Shown: piece after piece, positions 1-14,081 of the stretch
Numbering within the stretch: the stretch's first letter is position 1
Layout: each line of letters begins with the position of its first letter
Source of the DNA: Psoroptes ovis
Lineage: Eukaryota; Arthropoda; Arachnida; Sarcoptiformes; Psoroptidae
Length of the DNA stretch: 64,000 nucleotides
Direction of reading: 5' to 3'
NCBI GenBank assembly: GCA_002943765.1
Contig: PQWQ01000007.1
Coordinates: forward strand, 2,606,501 to 2,670,500
The notes under the pieces: generated by a model
What the model was told of the DNA's origin: nothing
Databases searched by the model: none
What the model saw: only the letters and a program-made list of their open reading frames with translations
Translations under genes and position numbers: made by a program

Positions 1-3000
1 TCTAGTAGAACATCAGGTATCTAGGTTAATCAAAATCATTGAAAGAGGTGAATATTTCTCAGAGTAAATATTGAGATAATAAATTCAGCGAAAAACAACA
101 TGGACCCGCAGCGCGATCAACAAAAGTGTTGAAAGATGAGTTCATTGGAAAGATGGTCAAACTTGTACAGATTGGATCAACGAGAAAAAATATGCTCAAA
201 TTTACTTGTCAAATTTGCCCCAACAAAATAAAATCCTCAAGTGTCAAGCCATATCGAATCCAAAAATCAATCGACGAAATGGTCATTGATGGCGGTTAAT
301 TTTGATTATCATACACAAATAAACATTCAAAGAGCATCGAGATGCGAATGATGTTGACAGTTTTTCTTGTAACCAAAAATCAATGATTTCACCATCATTG
401 CACCATGTCACCATTCATCAGAAAGGCTTGTAACTGTATTTTTTCTCTGTTTCTTCGTGTATTAATATATACATCTGCATTTACATTGACCAAAATATCA
501 TCAAAAAGTAGTAAAAAGATGTTTATGACGATGTTGATGATGAGCTTAATTAGAATTTATAATTATGATGATTATCATTATTATTATTATTACATTATAA
601 GCATGAGGATGATGATGTTGATGATAATTATTATGATGATGATGATCATCATCATCATCCACACGATGATATGATGATTATGTCAAGAAAATGAACCAGT
701 TTTTTTGTTTTCATTTGACTTAGATTTTCAACTCTTCATCTCATTGACTTCAAAATTGAACTAAATTAAAAATTTTCCGATCGAAAAATTGGAATAAAAT
801 TTGATTTAATTCATTTTCATATTTGATTTAATTTTATTTTTCCATATTTGATTTGACTTAATGATTTTTACTAATCATTCAATTTTTTTTTTTTTTTTTT
901 TTGATGCATTGATTTTCAACGATCAAATCATCATCATCAACCATGCATGATGATTATGATCATCATGGTACACACATTGAGTGGGGCTAAATTGCAGCAA
1001 TAAACATGGTTTAATTGCTCTGTCTGTGTGTATGTATGTGTGTGTGTTTATGATCATCGTACAACATGCTGGAAATACATCGAACATAAAAAACATAATT
1101 TAAGGCTTGTAAATTGTAAAAATGAATAATAAGCCATAAACAAGTAAAATTAAAAAATACATAAATGATAATAATATTTTTTTGATTATGATGATGATTA
1201 TCATTTCAAGAGGATAGTTTTTGAATGGGGCAAAGAAATACAAATTTGAATGATTTAATGCTAATCTTTGGCTGCTGCTTCTCTTAAAACACAAATTGTA
1301 ACACTTTGAAACCCTTTATGAAATTAATTCATGAAAAAAAAACCCGAAAACCCATAAAACACTTTGCATGTCCACTTTGAAACATGATATTCATGTGGAA
1401 AATTATCATTTCCATCATCATAATTATTCAAAAAAATAAAATAAAATAAAATAAACGACTAAATCTATGATCATTTTGCATAATACATCAACATCAATAC
1501 ATCGTAACACTTCGAGCATCATTAAATTATTTTGTCAAATTATTACATTTTCAAAAATATGATTATGATAATTACCATAATTATTAAATATGACCATATT
1601 ACATATTGCTATGATATGGTAAATTATGGAAAATTGACAAAATTTTGTAATTTTTTATGGACATGTAAAATTATTAAATAAGTTTTCAATTAATTTATTC
1701 AAAAAAAAAAAAAAAAAATTATTTTTGGTCACAAATTTTATTTTTTGGTGTGTTTCATGTATTTGTTTCTGTATGGTGATTATCAGCAACAAATGAATAC
1801 ATGAATAAATAATTAAATGATGGTAAATATGTTTATTTTTACACATTAAAAAATCAAACAAACAAACAAAATGTTGGACAAAATAAAACGCTTAGACCAC
1901 TGTTGTGATTCCCATGTTGTTTTTTTGTGTGCAAGGATTAAGAAACAAAGTATTTTTGATGATAATAAAAATAAAATTGAATAAATTTAATTTTATTACA
2001 TTTTCATAAATTCAAATTCACATAAAATTGATTAAGACAATAAATAAATGAAAAAAATGCTTCATTTATCATTGGGATAATAACAACACAGAGATTTAGC
2101 TAGACTCATAAAGATTCAGTTCAGAAATGACTTTGAACGAAGCTTTATTGAATTTATTTACAATTAAAATGACAAAATGATGACCATAATGATGATTCTG
2201 ATGGATTTATGTTGAATAATTGATTATTTATCCTTTTTAATGATAATTAAATGTGATCATTTGAATGTTAATATTGATAAATATATCACATTTTTTAAAA
2301 ACAAATTACAAACATTTAACCTCTTAGATTGATTCTTTTTCTCCTGATAATTTGGTCAGCAATTATTTATGATTAAAATTTGATTTTGTTTATTTATTTG
2401 AATTTACTCAAACTTGTTATGGGGCTACCACAAAAGAATTTTGTTTATTCTTCCATTAAATGTGATTCAATTGAATTTGATTTAATTTAAGATCTTGGTC
2501 TTGTATAGCTGATATCAATCAATCAATCAAAGATATTTGTTAGGTATGATTGGAGATATTTTTCTCAGATACATATTCGATTGTGAAATAATAAGGTTAT
2601 CAAAACAAATTCAACAATTTCCGAAGATATTCACATCGAAAACAATGACAACAGTGAACAAAGGTAACAATCACAAGTATTTTTGGTTGAATTTTTGACT
2701 GACTGAGCTTAGACACGCACACAAACCAATCTATACATCGATTGATTGATTTTTGTGAATGAAATAAAATAATAATAATGACCAGAGATATTTTGATTTA
2801 TTTCTCAGAATTTTTTTTTTTTTTTTTTTTTTTGGTCGTATAAAAATTCCAATCAACCAGTCTAATGGCAAAGGATTTGTATTCAAATGAAATTTTCTTA
2901 CACAAAATAAATCAATGAGAGATGATAAATTATATTTTAAATATATTTTTCTTTCACAGAAATCAATGTAAAAAAATAAATTTTGTTTGTTCAAATAAAT

Positions 3001-3567
3001 GGAAATAAAATAAATACAAAGATTGAAAAGAATTTCAAAGTATCATAAGTAAAATATGATTTTTTTTCCTATTTTGTTGTTTTACTTATTTAAGGTGACA
3101 CACCTTAATGATAAATATGTTTAGTGTGGATGAATGAATATATGTAAGTGTGCAATTCATCATCATCATCGTCATAATTTATTTAAGCATCAAATACCGA
3201 ATAACTCTACTCGTAAGACTGAAAGAAAAATGATTGACCGATCGATGAACTTCTTGGGTCAATGATGATGATGCTGATGGTCGTCGACAAGAGTCGACAC
3301 CCTATGTGTGTGTAAGTTTGCAAAGGTAAGATGGAAGAAATATTTTTTTTCCAAGAAGTCGAAAAATACAAAGAAATACAAAAATTAATTGATTTTTTCA
3401 TTGGAAAATTTTAACAAATTGAAAATAAAATGAAATGAAATTCATAAAACAATAATAATAATCATAATGCTTATAATCGAAAATTTAATTGAAAAAAAAT
3501 TATTTATTAATTTTGAATCGTATAATATGATATATGATATCGAATAAATCAAATCAAAAAAATAAAA

Positions 3568-3808
3568 TCAGAGTAAAATATTAGATAAACATCGCACCAT
3601 TGTGATCGACCTCATCATCGTTTTCTTCAAGACGAAACATTTTGCCGAAAATAAAGAGAAGACGAAGATGGATAATATGAAGATGGAGAAGGCACAAACA
3701 ATGGTCAGCATTGATTGCCGATTGTGGCCAACACAATTCATAAGCAATTCATCAACAATCATTCGAATCGCTCCGAGCTACGTGAAAATGGAAAAATATA
3801 AAACATAA
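3568..3808. other. GC3-enriched small ORF pair, uncertain
   Basis: Overlapping open frames lie on both strands and share their third codon positions. The minus frame (ATG at 3760-3762, 64 codons) encodes a hydrophobic segment at about residues 18-40, followed by Lys/Arg, as in a small single-pass membrane peptide. The plus frame (3602-3808) is lysine-rich. Many third positions are G or C, unlike the rest of the gene-free region and also unlike the AT-ending codons of the secure genes at 35-62 kb. No family is recognised. It may be a small gene, a decayed exon or a conserved noncoding island; the coding call is weak. Confidence 0.2.
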
Positions 3809-4749
3809 TGGCATATGATATTAGTATAATCTATCAAATTATCACCTAATACTGTGAATATCATCCAGAAAATTGCGCTGCAATGATAATGGTAATTGAA
3901 TTTATTAAACAGAGGAGTGAAATTAAATGGAAAAATTCAATGATTATCTCCAAGTGAATCTGTGTATCCAGGTGTAGACCAGCCAATCACTGAATACATT
4001 TCATCAAAAACAACAGCAAAATCAAGAGCAGGAACAACAACAAGAGCAACAACGAAAACCGCAGGTGATAATAATTATTCAAGCGACAAACCTGGATGAA
4101 TAATTCGATTTGAACTCATTTGGCCATGAATTCTATAATTTGAAATGAATTTGAACCGGAATTTTACCGAACTTTAGGCTCATGATAATTAAACATTGGC
4201 ACATTTGAACCATACAGTTGTTTGATTTGTTTGAATTTGAATAAAACTAAATTAAAACCGAATCAAACTAAACATAATTAAACTAAAACAACAACAACAA
4301 CAACGAAACCAAATGATTCAAAGAATAAAAATTCATCTATTTTTAGCCACAAATGTATGAATGGATAATGAAATATTCATTCATTAAACACAAACAACAT
4401 TAACAATTATTCATTAAAAATGCATCATCTGCTCGTCATTATCAATGTATTGAGCGTGTCAAAATATTTTCTACTGTCAATTTATCATTCAAACACACAC
4501 ACAAAGACAAAAAAACACAGACTAACACAACATACCACAATTGAATTTTGCTCAATTATGACATTGAGATTCTTTTATTTTGAAAATATTCAAATGTTCA
4601 AACAAACAAACAATTCAATGGTCATATAAATTTGCAATGAATATTCAAAATGATTGCTCTGTTTATTATTATTCATAGTTTGTGATATGAATATTATGAG
4701 GCTTCGAAGTCAGTCAGCCGAAGTAAAACAGTGGGAAATTGTCAAATGT

Positions 4750-4787
4750 CACACACACACACACCAACACCAACACCAACACCAATA
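4750..4787. repeat. CA then CCAACA microsatellite
   Basis: A dinucleotide CA run (about 4750-4764) passes directly into about four CCAACA hexamer units, a typical compound microsatellite. Confidence 0.8.
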
Positions 4788-7570
4788 CCGACACAAACAT
4801 GATAAATAAATATAAATGGTAAAGTCTAAAAAATCTAAAAAATTCAAATAAATTACCATATATGCAGCAAGCAATAACCATTTACCATGCTTTGAATGAA
4901 TGAATGAATGATGGATATGAATATTCATGCATCGAAATTTATATGAAATATTTTTTTGAATATGTCACATTTAGATGATAATAGTTATAATAATGATAAT
5001 GATAATGGCAGTGATAATCATTTTTTATTCAAATTGTTTATTATGGTGCCATACCTATCCACCACCTACTGAAGAAAACAAATGGTCATTTAATACTATT
5101 AATCATTTGTGTGTGCAGGAGGAGAAATCATGATAAATATTCCGACGAATATATTTACCGAAACAGCCGAAAAATACTAAGCATAATTCGACAATTATTC
5201 GGCAGTATTGCAACCGCTAAAGCGGAAACACACAAACAAATGCGATAATTTTCTAAATGGACAATTTGAAATGTAATGCAATATTTATAATATTTACATT
5301 TGATATTTATTACATTCATCTACAATCTGACAATTGAATGGTGGTCAATTTATTTTAATCACTGATGATTATACAAAAATGAATTTGACCATTAAATAAA
5401 TTGACCATTGAATTATTTCGCCATTAAATTCATGAATTTATAAGTTTTATGAGTAAAAAAAAATAATTTAAATTGTTTATAAATAAATAAATAAATAAAC
5501 ACTATTACCAGACAGTCATTGGACCAATCAATGCATAAATCAATGTTTATGATTATTTTCGTTCATTTTTTCAATTAAACTTTAACTTTTCCAATTAAAA
5601 AATTTTCAATTTCGACATTGAAAATTTCAATTCCTAGAATAGATTAAATATTCTTTGATCGTAAAAAAAATATTCAAAATAAACAATATTCAACGATAAA
5701 TATCATGTACATAAATCTAACCGAGAAAATTTCATGACCTATGATCATGAATTATCATGGTTTATTGATCTTTTTTTCCCTTGTTTATTCAGCACTGAAT
5801 ATGAATATGATCGTAGACAAAGAATCATAATAATCATAAACAAGGTTAACATGGTGTTATTTTGATGTATCGATTTTCATTTTAGAAAAATAAATAACTT
5901 GAAATTTCTTATCAAAAATGAATATCGATATTATGATTAAAATTATCAATTTTATGATTTTCGTTGAATGTAAAATCAATAAAAACAAAAAATTAAATCA
6001 TGTTTCACCAATGATTAATAGCCTTTTACTTGAGATAGATTTTCTAAGATGGAATCGAAGAGATATTATCCATTTTCTGATAATAATAATTTTTATTAAA
6101 ATTGATCAATCGATCAATGATCGATTAGTTCATTTTAACCTATCAACTTTCTCCATCTTTTCAATTTAAAAATTATTTGTTTACACAGGGCTCAATGTCA
6201 AAGTTCGAAGCTGATGGATTTTTACAAGATGCATCATGATAATCATCATCATTTTGATTATGATTATCATCATTACACCATTTAACAGTGAATCGATAAT
6301 TGAAATCTTTCATGTTTATTTTTTTTCATTTAATATTTTCGTGATAATCAGATTATGATCATCAAATTTCAATGCACCAGAAGAAAATGTAATGTTTATA
6401 TCATCAATCGAACATCATTGTTCGATCATCATAATCAGGATCAGGCGTTAATTGAAATTTTTTTTTCTTTTTGCCTTACAAATTTCAATTTAAACCATGA
6501 AACATTTGATGATCAGTGTGGTAATGGTGGCGGTGAGGGGGCAGAAATAGAACACAGGCCAAATTAAAGCATAGAATTTATTCAAGAAAATGCATCATCA
6601 TTATCATCATTCACCGAATCAAATATCAAAAATATGTAATGCAATACATAGAGATTATTGAATGATAAAATTTGATTTTTTTTGGCCCTATTTGCGATTA
6701 TCATCATCATTGATTGATACATGATGTTTTACATCATGTGAAAATGTTTAACCGAGAAAAAAATATGAAATAAAATGTACATAAATTAGCGTGTATACAT
6801 TCATCATCAACAACATCATCATCGTTGATGCATATTAAAATACATCAAAAATTCAAAAAGAAAAAAAAATATGACAAATGACATAATGATATGACCAGAT
6901 ATGATAACACACACACACACACAGCCATCCTACATAAGATTTATGGCCATTTAATCCTTTCAAAAATTTGAAGATACGAAAATTTTTGAATATTTATCGG
7001 TAAATTTTTAGTTTTTTTCTTCAGCCGAAAAAACATTTCAAAAAATTCCAAATAATGATAACCATTTGGTTGTCATCGGCAGCCATTTAATAATTTTTCG
7101 AAATATTTTGTGGTGGCCCGAAATTATCTTTGAATTTGTTCTTCGAAGCAAGTAAGTAATGTGTACATGAGAATTTTTTTCTGGAGAAAAAAAAATCAAT
7201 TTAATCAATTTTTTCTTTGATAATTTTAAACGAAACGAAAAAAACATTTACATTCCTATTTTGGCTGCTGTGAAACCATATTTGATTTTTAAATTTGAAT
7301 TTTTGAAAAAATTTATGAATTATTTTCACTCATTTTTCTTATCAGATTTCTTCCAATAAAAGCAATGATAATAATTTTAGATTTCGTCTGATTTGAATGA
7401 TGGAAAATGGAAATTGATTTCGAAAAATTTCGAAAATTTCATAAGAAATGAATGGCGATTTCAATAAATTTCATTGAATTTCAATGGATTTCTTATCAAC
7501 ATGACGACATCGACATCATCATCGTTTTGTTTATTGATTTGTCGATTCACATTTCACCCAAATGCGGTAA

Positions 7571-7640
7571 GCGACAGTTTTCGGTTTTTTGATGATATGC
7601 AAAAATGGTCAATTTGCATATCACAAAACGAAACTGTCGC
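7571..7640. repeat. 70-bp hairpin (MITE-like, single copy here)
   Basis: A long near-perfect inverted repeat. The left arm starts GCGACAGTTTTCGG and continues to GATGATATGCAAA. The right arm runs from TTTGCATATCAC to AAACTGTCGC. About 28 bases pair, with three small bulges, around a loop of under 12 bases. Similarity continues a few bases outside (AATGC...GCGACAG on the left, CTGTCGC...GCATT on the right). No second copy was found in the window. The shape fits a very short foldback element or a stem-loop RNA precursor. Confidence 0.6.
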
Positions 7641-8666
7641 AAGCATTAAAATGGCAAAAATAAACAAACAAATAATGATAATACACATTTTGACAGTTTC
7701 TTGTTTATTTTTCATTCATTTCCATTTATTTATTCAATTCATTTCGCGGTGTTGGTGTTTAACCGGATTAAGATTAAAAGGAAAATAGGAAAAATAATGA
7801 GTGACTGATATCTGATGTGTATCATCATCATTATTTGGAAAACGAAGAAAAAAAAATATCTTCAAATATCGATATGATCAACAGATCAAGATTTGATGCA
7901 ATATGAGACTCGATATGCATTTTAGGAATAAAATATGCATAAAACTAAATTTGAATTCAAAAGAAATTCAAATCATTTCATTTTATTTCAGGTGATTTAT
8001 TGATTTCCATTATTATTATTTTTTTTTTTTTTTTTTTTTTGAAAAAAATGAATATTTATTTGATTCACTTAATTAAATCAAAATGTATTCATAAAATGTT
8101 AATCTTTTTTTTTTCTTTGAAAAAAACCAAAAATGATAAAGATGGTCAATCAATATGATTTATCTTCATCATCATCATCATCAACATTCGGTGTGTTTTC
8201 ACAAGAAATAAAATATGATTTCATTTATTCAAAGATTACATCTAAGAAATAAAAAAACGGAGAAAAAATGGCGGTTATTCATAATGTAAGTGGTGGGTGT
8301 AAAAATTGTAAAACTTAAATTGATTGTGCTAAAAATAAACTTGAAAATTAATGAATAAATCAAAACAATATATATCACACAAAATACCAGTGACAGCTTT
8401 AACGGTGATATACCGATGAAATGGTGGTATTTTAACGAACGAATGAATGTGTGATATTAGACACTGTCTAAAAACATAATCGTTGAAAGATGTTTGTTTT
8501 TGCCGATGTTTGATTTGTTTTATTTTTGACAATTTCATGTTACAAACTGTTTGTAAACACTGCAAAGGGTTATACAACAACAAAAGTCTATTTGTTATCG
8601 GATGTGTCGAACAGGTGTGAAATGTTTGTTTTTCGGATGTTTCTTTGATTTGATTGTTTTATCGTG

Positions 8667-8704
8667 AAAAACATTGGCAAAACACCATAAAAACATTGGC
8701 AAAA
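8667..8704. repeat. two direct repeats, 22-bp period
   Basis: The 16-mer AAAAACATTGGCAAAA occurs at 8667-8682 and again, identical, at 8689-8704, so the period is 22 bp. No gene is nearby. It could be replication slippage or a doubled binding site. Confidence 0.7.
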
Positions 8705-9385
8705 TCACAGTTTCGGAATTGAATTGAAAGAATTTAGCGAAATTTCAAGCCAAGTTCAAGCGAAAATTTTCAACAATCACCGACAAATAGGAACATTTTT
8801 TGAATCAAAGAAATTTTTACCCGTTAATGATGACGAAGATGAGCCGAAATACGATTCATTGAACTTGTGATTTGTTTGGTTTTTCCATGATGATCAAAAC
8901 AATCAATTAATCGGTACATTTCAATCGATTGACTATGTCAATGTTTACGGTCACATAACCAAAAAAAAGAAAAAAAAAACAAATATCATAGTATCAAACC
9001 GTTTTCAGCAACCGACAAGTGTTTAGGTAAATAATCTTGAAATATTTTGAACGATTGACACTTTAAACATTTTGTGTTCAATAATCAGAAGCATCGAATA
9101 AGCAAAATATCAACGATAATGGTAATTCGCAAGCATCAAACATGAATTATTTCATTGCTGATGATGTTCACATGTTTGAATAAATACCAAAATACAAAAT
9201 GGTGACATAACATGTTATTACGTAATGATAATAATGACCGTGACAACCTGAAAAAAAGGATAGCGGTCTTTTCATCGATTTCACATCGTTTTAAAACATT
9301 TTAAATTAGTTTAAACGATAATTAAATCATTGCGAATTGATTTGAATTTTTCATTTGCAAAAAAAAACCTTTGCAAAATATTTGT

Positions 9386-9457
9386 TTGTCCAATTTGTTA
9401 TTGACCATCGTATCAATGAAAATGTCCATTGAAAATCATTAAAAACTTTCTGGACAG
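9386..9457. mobile_element. degenerate hairpin element, TTGTCC family
   Basis: The left end TTGTCCAATTTGTT and right end AAAAACTTTCTGGACAG, taken as inverted repeats, resemble the ends of the clearer copies at 14,082, 15,868, 17,327 and 18,485. The arms pair poorly, so this is a decayed or doubtful member. Confidence 0.3.
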
Positions 9458-10460
9458 TCGACAATCGACAATATTCACGAGAAAATGCCCAAGGGCACAA
9501 AATAAAATTGAATTAAATTAGATAAAAACATCAACCAATCGAATATTTATATCATTTGACAGTAAATATCATCATCATCAATGTGAAGGTTCAGACTCAG
9601 TTTTTTGCAAAGGTTCAAACCATTTGAAAAAACAAGAAAAAAAATCACAAGATATTTACCATTAATCAATTCTAAGCAGATTATACATTGAATTTGAAAA
9701 GATTTAAAAGATATCTGTGAAAAAAATGGATGGCAAACAAATGGCAGAAATCAAATAAGATCAAAATCAAATTCAAAATTCTTCTTAGAATTTGAACAAT
9801 ATTTCGCATTAGATGGAAAATAAATGTTTTATTCAATCAAAGTCCAAACGTTAATCTTTTGAATACACAAAACACACGTGTTTTATGGGTCTTTTTTATT
9901 GAAAAATACTGAGATTGTGCCTTATGTGAGCTTTTACCAGATTCAAAAGGTGAATAAAGACATAAAATTTATTGAACAATAAAAAAAAAACCAAAGCCGA
10001 ACAAACATTGAACCTTATGCCAGGATTTTTTCTTCAAATCATGAATTTATTGAAAAATTTTCAGTCTAATGTATTTTCATTTCAATATGTTTTCGGTTGT
10101 CCCGATAGTTCTTCTAGCCGATAGCCGATTTTCTATGTATATATCCATTGTATAGGATGATCTATGATCGACGACAATCCAATGTTGATTCATTTATTTT
10201 GATTAGCATCAAAAGAATTTATCAGAAGATCAAAAGATTTTCAAACTTTGATAAATGTTGTTTATCTATCCATAAATGTATCTTTGATCTTTAAAGTTTG
10301 TTTTTAAAATTTTAAAATTTTCAATAATTAGAATCACCTAGATTCATTTGAAAGAGATAAAGGTAATAATAACCTGAAATTGAAAATATTTCGCCTACAT
10401 TGTTTTGATTTGAGTAATTTAAATCAAAAAAGTTTTACGATTAATTTAAATACAAATTAG

Positions 10461-10554
10461 GTTGTGTCCGAATAAATTTGTACCTATTCGGAATTATTCT
10501 GAATACAATCAAAATCTTTTATTTAAAAAAATTCGGCAAAAACTTTTTGGACAA
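10461..10554. mobile_element. hairpin element, TTGTCC family
   Basis: The left end GTTGTGTCCGAATAAATTTG and the right end AAAACTTTTTGGACAAC form terminal inverted repeats matching the family, with a two-base insertion in the left arm. The interior is AT-rich and has no ORF. A half copy (TTGTCCCGATAGTTCTTC at 10,097) lies 360 bp upstream without a matching right end. Confidence 0.45.
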
Positions 10555-12117
10555 CTTGAACAAAAATCAAAAAGCACCCAAATAATCAAAAAAAAGATGC
10601 TAAATAGTTTATTTTAAAATTTTACGATCTAATAATACCTGGATAATAATATGTTTTTTGTTTTTCTTTCATTCATTCAAATTCAAATTTTTGATTTAAT
10701 TTCATTTTATTTGAAATATATTTTATCAAACAATTTTGTTTCAAATGGTACCATTAGCGGCACTGGCACATGATACATTTAATTAAAATATTATCTTTTA
10801 ATGATGATCTTTTGAATATGATTATGATCATTATCTTCATTATTCTTTATTTAAAAAAAAAGAAAATGCAAAATACCGAAATAACGAAACAAACAACCTC
10901 CACAATGAAATTCATTATTTATTGATTCGAATAATAATAATAATAATTCATATATGAATGGTCAATATTCATTGATATTGATTATAATGACGGAAAAATT
11001 AATATTTTTCTCGGTGTGTTGACCATTCAAAACGATGCTGATCGCAACAGCATGCAACATGCAAAAAAAACATGGCATAATTAATTTTCAAATAATTTTA
11101 AATTCATTCAAAAATAATTTGAATTAATTGGAAATTCATTTTTTGAAACAAACTTGTCCATTAAAAAGTAAAAACCAGTGGCAAAAATACACCACACGTT
11201 GGTCATTAACAGAGCATATCATGCATCCAAAGTGAGGCAAAATGAATGAAATCTTTCAGTTAATTTAAAGGTATCGTGAGCTGTTTTTGCTTTGAATGTC
11301 TATTAGCCAAACTAAATGATGATAATCGTGCTTCATTTTTAAAATTTTAAAATGAAAAATTCAATCATATCTTTGATTCGTGTCGAGGAAATCTGTATTT
11401 TTCAAAATGAATTCATGAATTTTTTCCGATATTCATCGACAAGGCATAAATCATTCGTATTCATTTGGGCTTGATTCTGTGCTTTTTGTTTTGTGATATT
11501 TATCAGACAATGCGTGTCATGTTCATGAAAAAAAAATTATCGAACAATGATAATCAGCAGCCCATATATTCATATGAATTCATATATGCCCGCGTAAAGG
11601 TTCAAGAGCATTGAACATTCAAGAACATTCGGTTCCAAAATTGAATCGGATCGAACAATGAACTTGAAGTACAATGAACGAACAAACAAACAATTGATTG
11701 ATCAAATAGATAGGCACACACACACACAAACCATGATGGATTTTTTTCTACCTTTGTGTTTAAATTTTTCAATTTTTTTTTGAATGGAACAACCCGATGA
11801 TGATGATGATGATGTTGATTGTATCACAAGCACACACCATCGATATATGTTTTATGGCGTATATTTCATGTTTTGCGTTCAATTTTTGTTCTCATTTAAA
11901 TGAATGAATAATACTTTGATAATATCAAAGATTTTTCGGAATTCAATGGTAAATGAATAAATAATTCAAAGATATTTTTTTTCATTTTTAATTGTAATTT
12001 TTTGAAGATAATTTACCTTTGAAATAATGAATTGATTATTTTTCGATCATTATCTGATCGAATGATAATAAAATTCAATTGTCTTAATGATTGTCACAAT
12101 TTGATCATCGATGCGAC

Positions 12118-12278
12118 CAAAAGTCGATGTTCGAATACACTTAGAATGTCTTGCGACATTTCCCACCGACAATGATCAACGTAGGTCTAGTCAAGACTCA
12201 ATGCTTGTTCGTGTGTTTGTATTTGTTTGTTATATCAAGTAATATTAAGTCATCAACATTAGTGAACATCGACTTTTG
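12118..12278. repeat. 161-bp interval bounded by perfect 15-bp inverted repeats
   Basis: CAAAAGTCGATGTTC at 12118-12132 recurs as its exact reverse complement at 12264-12278. Partial similarity extends outward (ATGCGAC on the left; the complement of GGTCAT on the right). The interior has a further TGTCTTGCGACA stem and no ORF. The termini are unlike those of the TTGTCC family, so if it is a MITE it is a different one. One copy was seen. Confidence 0.5.
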
Positions 12279-13224
12279 AAGGTCATTACGGAAAATTTTA
12301 CCGTAAATAATGAACAAATCATTCATCGTAATGCATTGATTTCATATATTCATTCAAACTTATTTAGTAATATTTACAAATGACACAAGATTATTTTATC
12401 AAGTTTATTTTTGTTCAAATCAAACAATCGACTGAAAATAAAATGAATTTTTCTTTGGATTTCAATTTCTTATGATTTCAATTGAAAGATTTTCTTCAAG
12501 ATTAAACAAACATACACAAACACACAGAGACAAACAGCAATACGCAACAATTTTGATTGATTACGTATGATTGAATGTGACAGTAATGATGATGATGATG
12601 AATTTATTTGTTTATTTTGATAACTGAATTTAATTTAATTGATTTTCCCCGAATCATTTTTTGATTGACAATAAATTAATTTGACAAAATGATTATTTTT
12701 TGATACAGTGAATGACATATAACATATGGACTCATTGGTGTGATTAGTCTGTTGGAGCATTTTGAGGGATTTCAATTTCTATTTATTTGTCTGAATTTGT
12801 CATTTGTCACTGAATGACTCGCAAATGTATAACCTTGAGTCCAAAAAAAGATACATTTACTTGTTAGAAACAAAGAAATCATTGACTTGAATTGAAAATC
12901 AAGCCGTCGATCGACAATAGTCGATCGTGGAAATGAACTGTACATGTAAATCACATTTAAGTACACAAATACACAAACATACAAATAAAACAATTGAAAA
13001 TCAACTAGAGAAACAGGCAAATTATGATTTAAAACAAAAGTTATTCAAGTTATGTATGTAAGTAATGACCTAGAAAAATATGAATTTTTCTTGAAATAAA
13101 TTTCCCGGAAATTTGTATTTGAATAAATAAATAAATGAATAAACGAATAAATAAATAAATAATAACAGTTATTTACGATTTGTTTGCGTAGGCTTTTGCT
13201 TACATGCACACACACACACAAGGG

Positions 13225-13331
13225 TATTTAAAAGGGTATGGTCTTCTGAATCTTTTTGAATGAACTGAAATAAGCTTAGCTTGTTTCTAGTTTTTATTCT
13301 TGCTAACCCATTACCCATTAAACAAGATGGT
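13225..13331 (+). promoter_or_regulatory. candidate TATA promoter and short first exon
   Basis: TATTTAAAAG at 13225-13234 sits in GGG-flanked sequence unusual for this region. About 95 bp downstream, CAAG-ATG is followed immediately by GTAATT (ATG at 13327-13329, GT at 13330), the layout of an arthropod first exon that ends right after the start codon. No downstream coding exon was recognised, so this is only a candidate. Confidence 0.2.
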
Positions 13332-14081
13332 AATTATTCATTCGTTTTTTAAGTTCATTACCTGGGAGAATGGTAACTAGTTGATTGTAGCGATTGACAA
13401 TTTAATTTTTTTTTTTTGCAAAATAAAAATAAACAAACAAATAAATCCAGCTGATTTACATTCATCATTTATACTCGTAAAAGAATAACCATTAAACCGT
13501 GATGATTATTCGATGTAATTATTATATCATTATGATGAGGATAATAATCCATTCGCATTTAGCATTTATATTTTAATGATAATAACGATTTGGGTTTGTA
13601 ATGTCTTCAATGATGATGACACAATAAAAGAGTTTTGTTCTTTATTTAAAAATTAATCAAGAATTCTACATGTGAATCAATTCCGATATGGTTCAATGGT
13701 CATGGCGACCATGACCTAGTCAAAATTAATTATGAAAAAAATAAATGAGAGAATTAATAACCTGAATTTGATTCAGGTTATTGAATTAATTGAAAATCAA
13801 ATTAAGCAATGATTCAAAGGCTAAGAACCTTTGTGATTCTTAAAGTTTGTAAAACTGTGAAATGGGTTTTCTGTGCTTTGAATCAAAAATCTAATTTGGA
13901 AATAAAATTCTCATTTGAATCAGAATAAAAAACAAAACATTTCATTTAATGGAATCAAACAATGATGGTAAATGATTGTAATTATCATCATAATAAACCA
14001 TGATAATAATAATGAAAATCAAAGACAAAGACATCTTTTTACGACTCGCATTTAACAAACAAAACGAATGCATTATTTGGG

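Larger units (their letters stand above)
1..9385. other. gene-free AT-rich region, left part
   Basis: No ORF here has recognisable protein motifs or a convincing exon with splice sites. The sequence is AT-rich with ATG/CAT trinucleotide tracts (about 590-670), poly(T) runs (about 883-902, 2814-2834, 8019-8040), poly(A) tracts, CA/GT microsatellites and tetranucleotide AATA/TAAA tracts (about 5484-5500). Individually notable items (3568-3808, 4750-4787, 7571-7640, 8667-8704) are listed separately. It may be intergenic or the inside of a very large intron; the sequence alone does not decide. Confidence 0.6.

Noticed and set aside
9590..9640. GGTTCAAACC resembling a tRNA B box
   Set aside because: No A box at the right distance and no cloverleaf could be drawn.
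10097..10180. TTGTCCCGATAGTTCTTC as another hairpin element
   Set aside because: No matching GGACAA end within 120 bp; counted only as a half copy.
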